From: Myxococcales bacterium
GTDB lineage: Bacteria > Myxococcota_A > Polyangia > Nannocystales > Nannocystaceae
Length of the DNA stretch: 64,000 nt
Reading direction: 5' to 3'
Assembly (NCBI GenBank): GCA_020633335.1
Contig: JACKDU010000003.1
Coordinates: forward strand, 310,001-374,000
In this document: positions 19,083 through 28,000 of the stretch, piece after piece
Numbering within the stretch: the stretch's first letter is position 1
Layout of the letters: every line of letters starts with the position of its first letter
Program-made: the position numbers and the translations under genes
Notes under the pieces: model-generated
What the model was told of the DNA's origin: nothing
Databases searched by the model: none
The model's input: the letters and a program-made list of their open reading frames with translations, nothing else

Positions 19083-22000
19083 GATCGAGGTCGACCTCCG
19101 GCAGCCGCGGCGCCCTCTGCTCCTTGCGGAGCACCAGCTTGAGGATCGACGGCAGCAGGAACATCGTCATCAGGGTCGACGCGCCGATCCCGAAGACGAC
19201 CACGGTCGCCAGCGGGCGCTGGACCTCGGAGCCTGCGCCGGTCGCCAGGGCCATCGGCAGGAAGCCGAGGGCCGCGACCGCGCCGGTCGTCAGCACCGCC
19301 CGCATGGTGTGGACCGAGCCGTGGATCAGCGCCTCGTCGAACGAGCGCGAGTGATCGATCGAGTCGCGGACCTCGTTGGCCAGGACCACCCCGTTGAGCA
19401 CCGCGACGCCGGCGAGGGCGATGAAGCCGACCGCCGCCGGGATCGAGAACGAGAGGTCGCGGAGGAGGAGCCCGCCGATCCCGCCGATCAGCGCGAAGGG
19501 GACGACCGCGAAGACCGCGACCGAGTAGCGGACGTCGCCGAAGCTCCAGAGGAGCATCACGAAGATCACCGCGAGCGCGACCGGGACCACCAGCGCGAGG
19601 CGCTGGGCCGCGCGCTCGAAGTTCTCGAACTGGCCGCCCCACTCGATCCGGTAGCCGCTCGAGAGCGGCACCTTCTCGGCCACCAGGCGCTGGGCCTCGT
19701 TCACCCACGAGACCAGGTCGCGGCCGCGGAGGTTGATCTCGACCCGGACCGTGCGCATCCGGTTCTTGCGGCGGATCTGCGCCGGCCCCTCGGCCTCCTG
19801 GATGTCGGCGACCTCGGAGAGGCGGACCCGGAGGCCGTCCATGGTCTCGACGTAGAGGTCGCCGAGCGCCTCGGGGGCCGCGGTCCGCGGCGGCACCAGG
19901 AGGCGGACCTCGAAGCGCCGCTGGCCCTCGAAGACCCAGCCGATCGGCGCGCCGACCCGCGCGGCCTCGACCGCGAGGAGGACGTCGTCCATCGAGATCC
20001 CGTAGCGGGCGAGGCGATCGCGGCGCGGCCGCACGGTCAGCTCGGGGAGGCCGAGGACCCGCTCGACGCGGATGTCGCCGGTGCCCTCGAGGGGCCCGAC
20101 GATCTCGGCGATCTCCTCGCTCATCTTCTTGAGCTCGAAGAGATCGGGGCCGTAGACCATGATCTGGACGTCGGCGCGCGAGCCCGAGATCATCTCGTTG
20201 GTCCGGTCTTCGATCGGCTGCGAGACCGAGACGAAGGTCCCGGGGACCTCGCTCTCGATCGCGTTCTTGATGATCTCCGAGAGGTCGTCGAGGTCGTGGG
20301 CGGTGGTCCACTCAGGCTTCGGCCGGAGGTGGACGAGGATGTCGGTGTTGTCCATGCCGACCGGGTCGACCGCGACCTCGGCGCGGCCGGTCTGGGAGAG
20401 CGACGCGAGCACCTCGGGGTAGCGCCAGATCACCTCCTGGGCCGCCAAATCGAGGTCCTTGGCCTCGAGGAGGTTGATCGAGGGGGAGCGCCGGATCGTC
20501 ACGACGATGTCGCCCTCGTCGATCCGCGGGACGAAGTTGGCGCCCGCGTTTGAGAAGGCCCAGCCGGCGACCCCGAGGAGGCCGGCGGCGGTCACCAGGA
20601 GCACCCAGCGGAGGCGGATCGCCACCGCGACCCCGCGCTGGTAGAGGCGGGCGATCGGCTGGAGCCACGGCGCCCCGTCCTTCTTCTGGGGCGGGACCGC
20701 GATCACCAGGAGCGCCGGCAGGAAGACCAGCGAGTAGACCAGCGCGCCGAAGAGCGCGAAGGCCATGGTCATCGCCATCGGCTTGAACATCCGCCCCTCG
20801 ACCCCCTCGAGGCCGAGGAGGGGGAGGTAGACGAGCATGATGATCGCCACCGAGAAGGCGACCGGGCGGACCACCCGCGAGATCGTCCGCGCGTAGGCGC
20901 TCGCCCGATCGTCGCCGCGCAGCTGCTTGCCGACGTAGCTGGCGAGGAGCGCCTCGAGGATGACGATCGGCCCGTCGACCAGGAAGCCGAAGTCGATCGC
21001 CCCCAGCGACATGAGGTCGCCCGTGATGTCGAAGGCGTGCATGCCGAAGAGGGCGATCGACATCGCCGCCGGGATCCCGAGGACGATCACGATCGCCCCC
21101 CGGATCGTCCCGAGGAGGATCGTCAGCACCAGGGTGACCACCCCGGCGCCCTCGAGGATGTTGTTGCGGACGGTGGTCAGGGTGCGCTCGATGAAGTCGG
21201 CGCGGTCGTAGATCGTCTCGATCTGGATGCCGGCCGGGAGGTCGCCGCGGATCTCCTCGATCCGGTCCTTGACCGCGTAGACGACCTCGCGCGAGTTCAC
21301 CCCCGGGAGCATCATGATGATCCCGGTGACCGCCTCGTCCTTGGCGTTGTAGGTGGTGACGCCGCGGCGGAGGGCGGCGCCGTCGCGGACCTCGGCGACG
21401 TGGCGGACCAGCACCGGCCGCCCCTCCTTCATCTTGAGGACGACCTCGCGGATGTCGTCGGCGCTCTGGAAGGTGCCGACCGCCCGCAGGGTGAAGGCCT
21501 CGGCGCCGCGGTCGAGGTAGCCGCCGGAGACCATCGCCGCCGCCGACTCGAGCTTGTCGGTGAGCTCGCGGATCGTCAGGCCGTAGGCGTGGAGGCGCTC
21601 GGGCTGGACGACGACCTGGTACTGCTTGAGGTCGCCACCCATGGTGTTGACCTCGATCACCCCCGGGACCCCGCGGATCCGGGGGACGATCTCCCAGTCG
21701 AGGATCGTCCGGAGCTGCTTCTGCGAGTGGATCGGCGACGAGACGACGAACTGATAGATCTCGCCGAGGCCGGTGCTCAGGGGCGCGAGCTCGGGGGTCG
21801 GGACCCCGGCCGGCAGGCTCCCCTGGGCCATCAGCACCCGCTCGAGGATCATCTGCCGGGCGAACCAGGCGTCGGTGTTGTCCTCGAAGATCACGGTGAT
21901 CGCCGAGATGTCGGCGCGCGAGACCGAGCGGAGCTCGACCATCCCGGGGACGCCGTTGACCGCGTTCTCGAGGGGGAAGGTGACGGTGCGCTCGACCTCG

Positions 22001-22176
22001 AGCGCGCTCATCCCTGGGGCCTCGGTGAGGACCGAGACCTGGACCGTCGAGATGTCGGGGATCGCGTCGATCGGCAGGTTGCGGGCGGCGACGAAGCCCC
22101 CGAAGAGGAGCGCGACCAGGAGGGTGAGGATGAAGTAGCGGCCTCGGATCGAGGCGTCGATGATGCGCGCGAGCAT
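19075..22176 (-). CDS. Heavy-metal-type RND efflux pump (CusA/CzcA family)
   Basis: 1033 aa, full length for the HME-RND family. It begins with helix 1 'GRYFILTLLVALLFGGFVAARNLPIDAIPDIS' in the expected place and carries the family motifs 'EVERTVTFPLENAVNGVPG', 'RSVSRADISAITVIFED' and 'GAIDFGFLVDGPIVILEA', the last with the Asp of the proton relay. The inner-membrane pump works with the adaptor 22195-23424 (18 bases upstream, same strand) and the TolC-like channel at 23619 (divergent). Substrate, probably a divalent or monovalent metal ion, cannot be fixed from sequence alone. Confidence 0.95.
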   Translation of the reverse strand: MLARIIDASIRGRYFILTLLVALLFGGFVAARNLPIDAIPDISTVQVSVLTEAPGMSALEVERTVTFPLENAVNGVPGMVELRSVSRADISAITVIFEDNTDAWFARQMILERVLMAQGSLPAGVPTPELAPLSTGLGEIYQFVVSSPIHSQKQLRTILDWEIVPRIRGVPGVIEVNTMGGDLKQYQVVVQPERLHAYGLTIRELTDKLESAAAMVSGGYLDRGAEAFTLRAVGTFQSADDIREVVLKMKEGRPVLVRHVAEVRDGAALRRGVTTYNAKDEAVTGIIMMLPGVNSREVVYAVKDRIEEIRGDLPAGIQIETIYDRADFIERTLTTVRNNILEGAGVVTLVLTILLGTIRGAIVIVLGIPAAMSIALFGMHAFDITGDLMSLGAIDFGFLVDGPIVILEALLASYVGKQLRGDDRASAYARTISRVVRPVAFSVAIIMLVYLPLLGLEGVEGRMFKPMAMTMAFALFGALVYSLVFLPALLVIAVPPQKKDGAPWLQPIARLYQRGVAVAIRLRWVLLVTAAGLLGVAGWAFSNAGANFVPRIDEGDIVVTIRRSPSINLLEAKDLDLAAQEVIWRYPEVLASLSQTGRAEVAVDPVGMDNTDILVHLRPKPEWTTAHDLDDLSEIIKNAIESEVPGTFVSVSQPIEDRTNEMISGSRADVQIMVYGPDLFELKKMSEEIAEIVGPLEGTGDIRVERVLGLPELTVRPRRDRLARYGISMDDVLLAVEAARVGAPIGWVFEGQRRFEVRLLVPPRTAAPEALGDLYVETMDGLRVRLSEVADIQEAEGPAQIRRKNRMRTVRVEINLRGRDLVSWVNEAQRLVAEKVPLSSGYRIEWGGQFENFERAAQRLALVVPVALAVIFVMLLWSFGDVRYSVAVFAVVPFALIGGIGGLLLRDLSFSIPAAVGFIALAGVAVLNGVVLANEVRDSIDHSRSFDEALIHGSVHTMRAVLTTGAVAALGFLPMALATGAGSEVQRPLATVVVFGIGASTLMTMFLLPSILKLVLRKEQRAPRLPEVDLDRA

Positions 22177-22194
22177 GGCCTTGGTCCCTGGCGG

Positions 22195-23424
22195 CTAGCG
22201 GAAGAGCTCGGACTTGAGGGCGAAGACGCCGCTGGTGACCACCTTCTCGCCGGGCTCGAGACCCTCGAGGATCTCGACCCGCTTGGTCCCCATAAGACCG
22301 AGCGTGACCGCCCGCGGGATCACCGCGCGCTCGCCGATCTCGACGAAGACGGTCGGCTTGCCGTCGACCTGGACGATCGACTCGATCGGCACCGAGAGCG
22401 CCCGCTTCTGGTTGGCGCTGGTGAGGATCCGGGCGGTCACCGCCTGGCCCGCCCGCAGCTTGCCCTCGGGGTTGGGGACGATCACCCGGACCTCGGCGGA
22501 GAGCGTGGTCGGGTCGAGGATCGGCGAGACGTAGGCGACGACGCCGTCGAGCGAGAGGTCGGCGTCGGCCTGCGAGAGGATCTCGACCTTGTCGCCCTCG
22601 CGGACGTGGGTCAGCTCGCGCTCGAAGACCGCGAGGCGGACCCAGAGCTGGCTCGGATCGGCGATGTGGAAGGCGGTGAAGCTCGGCTCGACCGCCTGGC
22701 CGCGGAAGACATTGACGCCGACCACGGAGCCGCCGATCGGCGCCCGCAGCGGGAGGTGGCCGAGCTTGCCGCGCCCCTTCGCCTTCTTGGCGGCCTCGAG
22801 GTCGGCGCCGAGGAGCGCCTGGACCCGCTGGCGGGCGGCCATCAGCTCGGCGTCGGCGACGTCGGCCTCGCGGGCCGCGACCTCGGCGCTCCGCTTCGAG
22901 GCGATGCCCTCCTTGACCAGCTGCTTCTTGCGATCCTCGTTGGCCTCGGCCGCGAGCGCCCGCGCCCGGACCGCGAGGATCTCGGCCTGGGCCGAGCCGA
23001 GCTCGGCGCTCTCGAGGGTCGCGAGGATGTCGCCGGGCTCGACCACCGCGCCCTCGACGACGTGGACGTCGGTCACGCGCCCGGCGATCCGCGAGCCGAC
23101 CGCGGCCAGGCGCTTCTGGTCGAACTCGAGGATGCCGGTGACGTGGAGGGTGGGGGAGAGCTCGTGCTCGGCCGCGGTCTCGGTCTTCAGCCCGATCCGC
23201 TCGGCGAAGCGCTCGGAGAAGCGGACCTGGCCGTCCTCGAAGGTCGGCACGTCGCGGCCGCCGAGGTCGACCGGCGCCTCCTCACCGCCGCACGCGAGCG
23301 CGCAGACCACGAGGAGCATGGCGACGCGCGCGAGAGGGCGGAGGAGCCGGGCCCAGAGGAGGGCCAGGCCGAGGGTCGGGGGGTTGTCGGGGCGCTTCGG
23401 GGGGGAACGTACGTCCTTCGGCAT
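22195..23424 (-). CDS. RND periplasmic adaptor (CusB/HlyD-like), lipoprotein
   Basis: 409 aa from ATG 23424. A hydrophobic segment ends in lipobox VCALACGGEE, so the adaptor is lipid-anchored. Domains in order: a barrel-sandwich start ('VTGILEFDQKRLAAVGSRIAGRV', 'VVEGAVVEPGDILATLES'), a coiled-coil hairpin (about 180-235), a beta-barrel ('LRAPIGGSVVGVNVFRGQAVEP', 'LWVRLAVFERELTHVREGD') and the membrane-proximal end ('LEGLEPGEKVVTSGVFALKSEL'). Membrane-fusion partner of the downstream RND pump. GGAGTG lies just before the chosen start; the longer upstream frame runs into the divergent promoter region. Confidence 0.93.
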   Translation of the reverse strand: MPKDVRSPPKRPDNPPTLGLALLWARLLRPLARVAMLLVVCALACGGEEAPVDLGGRDVPTFEDGQVRFSERFAERIGLKTETAAEHELSPTLHVTGILEFDQKRLAAVGSRIAGRVTDVHVVEGAVVEPGDILATLESAELGSAQAEILAVRARALAAEANEDRKKQLVKEGIASKRSAEVAAREADVADAELMAARQRVQALLGADLEAAKKAKGRGKLGHLPLRAPIGGSVVGVNVFRGQAVEPSFTAFHIADPSQLWVRLAVFERELTHVREGDKVEILSQADADLSLDGVVAYVSPILDPTTLSAEVRVIVPNPEGKLRAGQAVTARILTSANQKRALSVPIESIVQVDGKPTVFVEIGERAVIPRAVTLGLMGTKRVEILEGLEPGEKVVTSGVFALKSELFR

Positions 23425-23618
23425 GCCACTCCGTCGCCGCCGCGCGATTGGCGAATTTCGCCTCGCGCGTGGCAAAATTGAGTTTTTCGGCCCATGGAAC
23501 CTCCCTCGCGCCCGACCTGTCAAGCGGCGGCGTACCCTGACCATTCGCAGGGGGGCGCGCGCGCGCGGGTCTCCGCGTCGGCGGGCGTGGCCGCGGGGAC
23601 CGCGGGCGAGCGGATCCT

Positions 23619-25094
23619 GTGATACATGTCCATACCCAGATGCAGCGTGCGCGTCGCCAAGCCCTTCACCGCCGGCGATGGGGGCAGGCCCTCCTCGTCG
23701 TCGCCGCACTGATCGCCCTCCAGGAGAGCGCCGAGGCGGCCCCGCCTCGCCGCGGCGATCGGGCGCCGGCGATGTTGCCGGTCCCCAGCGGCGACGACGC
23801 GCCGGCGGCCTCCCCCGAGGAGGCGCAGACGGCGGCCGCGGCCGCGGCCGCGCTCCGGGCGAACCGAGAGGCCGCGATCGCCCTCCCGCCGAACACCGAC
23901 GTCGTCCCCCTCGAGGCGATCCTCGAGAACGCCTACGCCCAGTCGCCGGACGTCCAGGTCGCCCGCTCCAAGGTCGAGCTCGGCGACGCGGCGATCACCG
24001 GCGAGCGCCCGCTGGTCCAGTACAACCCGGAATTTTGGCTCGGCTTCGGCGCCCGCTTCAACCAGGCCGGCCGCAACTTCGAGTTCCAGTCGCAGCTCGA
24101 TCAGCGCCTCGAGGTCTTCGGCGAGCGGCGGATGCGGATCCGGGCGGCGCGGCGCTACAAGGAGCAGCTCGAGAAGGAGCTCGCGGCCGCCCAGTGGCAG
24201 ATCTACGCCCAGGTCCACTCGGCCTACAACCAGGCGCTCCTGGCGAAGTCGCGGGCGGTCACCGCCGCCGGCGTCGTCGCCTTCTCCGAGCGCCTCCTCG
24301 AGATCGCCCGGCGGCGGGCGGCGGCCGGCGAGATCTCCGAGCTCCGGGTCCGCGTCGCCGAGGGAGAGTTCGCCCAGGCCCGCCAGCGCAAGCTCGCCGC
24401 CGATCTCGACTTTCGGATCGCCTGCAACCGCCTCGCCGAGGTCGCCGGCTGGACCAAGGGGCGCCTCCTCGCGCCCTCCGGCGAGCTCCGCCTCCCCCAG
24501 AACGTCGGCGATCCCGAGGCGATGCTCGAGCAGGCGCTCGCCGAGCACCCGATGATCCAGGCCCGCGAGGCGGCGGTCGAGGCCGCCCAGGCCCGCCTCG
24601 CCGCGGCCAAGCGCGATCGCATGCCGGAGCCGATGGTCGGCGCCTACTTCTCGTCGGAGAACGAGCCCGGCGCCGCCGGCTACCCGACCCGGGTCGCCCT
24701 CGCGACCGTCACGATCCCGGTGCCGATCTTCTTCCGCAACCAGCGCGAGGTCGCGCGGGCCAAGGCCGAGCTCAGCGTCGCCCAGGCCGAGCTGGGCGCG
24801 ACCCAGTACCGCCTCGGCCTCCAGATCCGGCGGGCGGTCGAGTCCCTCAACACCGCCGCCGAGCGGGTCCGCACCTACGCCCGCGACGTGGTCCCGCGCT
24901 TCGAAGAGAACCTGGCGATGCTCGAGCGGGCCTTCGCCCTCGGCGAGGCCGACATCATCGAGGTCTTCGTCGCCCGCGAGCGCTTCATGTCGATCCAGAG
25001 CGAGGCGCTCGAGGCCTACGGGACCTACTACAACGCGATCCTCGACTTCGAGACGATGGTCGGCTCGACCTTCAACGCGGCCGCGCTGCCGTAG
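23619..25094 (+). CDS. TolC/CusC-type outer-membrane efflux channel
   Basis: 491 aa from GTG 23619 (ATG at 23640 is an equally possible start). Signal peptide 'GQALLVVAALIALQESAEAAPP'. It then has the long helical repeats of outer-membrane efflux proteins: 'ILENAYAQSPDVQVARSKVELG' with 'GERPLVQYNPEFWLGFG', and the second repeat 'EHPMIQAREAAVEAAQARLAAAKRDRMPEP'. It supplies the outer-membrane exit for the divergent RND pump and adaptor; the 194-base gap between 23424 and 23619 must hold both promoters. Its 3' end overlaps the convergent sensor gene by 23 bases. Confidence 0.92.
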   Translation: MIHVHTQMQRARRQALHRRRWGQALLVVAALIALQESAEAAPPRRGDRAPAMLPVPSGDDAPAASPEEAQTAAAAAAALRANREAAIALPPNTDVVPLEAILENAYAQSPDVQVARSKVELGDAAITGERPLVQYNPEFWLGFGARFNQAGRNFEFQSQLDQRLEVFGERRMRIRAARRYKEQLEKELAAAQWQIYAQVHSAYNQALLAKSRAVTAAGVVAFSERLLEIARRRAAAGEISELRVRVAEGEFAQARQRKLAADLDFRIACNRLAEVAGWTKGRLLAPSGELRLPQNVGDPEAMLEQALAEHPMIQAREAAVEAAQARLAAAKRDRMPEPMVGAYFSSENEPGAAGYPTRVALATVTIPVPIFFRNQREVARAKAELSVAQAELGATQYRLGLQIRRAVESLNTAAERVRTYARDVVPRFEENLAMLERAFALGEADIIEVFVARERFMSIQSEALEAYGTYYNAILDFETMVGSTFNAAALP

Positions 25095-28000
25095 GCGCGG
25101 CGGGCCGGTCGCTGAGGAGGCGGGAGAGCGCGGCCCGCAGGGACGCGTGCTGGACCGGCTTGGAGAGGTGGAGGTCGGCGCCGGCGTCGAGGCTGCGGGC
25201 GATGTCCTCGTCGTAGGCGTAGGCGGTGAGGGCGATCACCGGCGTCCGCGCGCGGCCCCGCTCGGCGACGCGGAGCTCGCGGATCACCGAGAGGCCGCTG
25301 CGATCTGGGAGGCCGATGTCCATCAGGATCGCGTCGAAGCGGCCGGTGGCGATGGCCAGGCTCGCGGTCGCCGCGTCGATCGCCTCGCGCACCTCGACCC
25401 CGTCCTGGGCGAGGAGCTCGCTGACGACCAGTCGGATCACCTCGTTGTCCTCGACCAGGAGGATCCGACGACCGCGGAGATCGGCGTCGACCGCCGCGTG
25501 GGAGAGCGGCGCGGAGCGCTGGGGCTCGGCGCTCCCGGGGACCCGGACGCGGAAGCGGGAGCCCTCGCCCGGCACGCTCCGCACGTCGATGGTCCCCCCC
25601 ATCTGCTCGACGAGGCCCTTGACGATCGCCAGGCCGAGCCCGGTGCCGGGCGCGTCCTGCCGGGGCCCGACCCGCGAGAAGAGATCGAAGGCGGCCGCGA
25701 GATCGTCCTCGGCGATCCCGACCCCGGTGTCCTCGACCATGATCTCGAGGATCGCCGGATCGAGGACGCTGACCCGCACGCGGATCGTGCCGGCGTCGGT
25801 GTACTTGACCGCGTTGCCCGTCAGGTTGTCGAGGATCTGCCGGAGCCGCAGCGGGTCGCCGACGAACCAGAGATCCGGCGGCGCCGCCTCGATCTCGATC
25901 GCCACGGCGCCGCGCCGACGCTCGAGCATCGCCTCGCGGGTGCCCTCCAGGAGCCGCGTGATCGGGAAGCGCTCGACGTGGAGGGCGAGCGCGCCGGAGT
26001 CGATCCGCGAGAGGTCGAGGAGATCCTCGATGAGGCGGCGCTGGGTGGCGAGGAGCTCGCGGAGGCGATCGAGCGAGGTGCGGGTCCGCGGGCTCTGCTC
26101 CGGATCGTTGTCGAGGAGGTCGAGGAGCCCGACCATCCCGGCGAGCGGCGTCCGCAGCTCGTGGCTCATCGCCGCGAGGAAGGCGAGGCGGGCCGTGCTC
26201 GCGCGCTCGGCCGCCTCCTGGGCGGCGCGGGCGGCCGCGTGGGCCGACTGGAGCTCGCTGAAGTTGTTCGAGAGGGTGAGGAGCTCGCGGAGCTGCTGCT
26301 CGGTCTTTCGCTGCTCGCTGATGTCGGTCGCCGAGCCGAACCAGCGGAGCGCGTCGCCCTCCTTGTCGTGGAAGGGCACGGCCTGTGCGAGGAACCAGCG
26401 GTACACCCCGTCGGCGCCGCGGAGGCGGAAGGTGTGCTCCCAGGCGCTGCGTGAGGCGAGGCAGGCGTTGAAGCCGGCGACGACCTGCTCGACCTCGTCC
26501 GGGTGCACGAGCGCCTTCCAGCCCCAGGGCCCGAGGAGCTCGGCCGGCAGGCCGGTGTACTCCTGCCAGCGCCGGCTGTACCAGAAGGCCGCGCCGCTCT
26601 GCTCGGCCATCCAGGTGAGCTGGGCGATGTTCTCGGCGAGCGCCCGCAGCCGCGCCTCGCTCTCCCGGAGCGCCGCCTCGGCCTCGCGGCGATCGGTGAT
26701 GTCGACGCTCACGCCGAGGAAGCCGCGGAAGGTGCCGTCGGCCCCCCAGCGCGGGTGCGCGGTCGACTCGAACCAGCGCCACTCCTCGGTGGCGCCGCGG
26801 ACCCGGATCTCGCCGCGGAAGCCCCGGTGGTCGCGCAGCGCCCGGGCGACCTCGGCGCGGTGGCGATCGAGATCGTCGGGGTGGACCCGGGTGCGCCACC
26901 AGGCGGCGTCGGCGGGGTGCTCCGGGGTGGTCCCGAAGAAGGCGTACCAGGCCTCGTTGACCAGCTCGATCTCCCCGCGCTCGTCGCGGATCCAGATGAT
27001 GAGCGGGAGGCCGTCGGCGATCTCGCGGAGGCGCTCCCGCTCGCGGGCGGCGTCCTCGGCGGCCTTGCGGTCGGTGATGTCGAGCATCAGGCCGAGCACC
27101 CGGCGGACGCTGCCGTCGTCGTTGCGCTCGATCGCCCGCGAGATCGCGTGGACCCACACCCAGGCGCCGCTGCGGTGGCGGACGCGGACCTGGACGTCGA
27201 GCCGCGGCGTCCGGCCGCTGGCGAACTCGGCGTAGGCCGTCGTCAGCTCGTCGCGGTCCTCGACGTGGACCTGGTCCAAGAGCCACTCTCCGCAGCGATC
27301 GTAGGGAGGGAGCTCGTCGCTCCGGTAGCCGAGGATCGCCGCCCAGCGATCGCTGTGGTAGGTGGTCGCGTCGAGCGGGACCCGGTGCTCGAAGACGCCG
27401 CCGCGGGCGGCCTCCCAGGCGAGGTCGAGGCGCAGGTTCTGGGCCGCGAGCTCGGCGTTGGCCGTCCGCAGCGCGCTGACGTCGTCGAAGGTGACGACGA
27501 CGCCCTGGATCTGCTCGCGCTGGGTCCGGTAGGGGAGCACCTTGCGTTCGAACCAGCGCCCGTCGGCGGTCTGGAGCTCGGTCGTCCGCGGCGCCAGTCG
27601 CCGGAGGACCTGGCGGGTGTCGTCGACGAGCCCGTCGCAGAGCTCGCCGGGGATCGAGGCGAGGCGGCGGCCGAGGTCGTCGTCGTCGAGGCCCAGGAGC
27701 TCGGCGGCGGTCGGCGTCAGCCGGCGCAGGCGCAGCTCCATGTCGAGGAAGATCGTCGCGATCTTGGTGCTCGCCACGAAGTTGCTGAGGGCGTCGTGGG
27801 CCTCGACGACCAGCTCGATCTTCTCCCGGAGCTGGGCGTTCACCGTCGTCAGCTCCTCGTTGAGGGAGCGGAGCTCCTCCGAGGTCGCCTCGAGCTCCTC
27901 GTTGGTCGATTGGAGCTCCTCGTTGATCGAGATCGACTCCTCGTTGGAGGCCCGCAGCGCGTCGTTGGTCGCCTCGAGCTCCTCGATCGTGTTGGCCAGG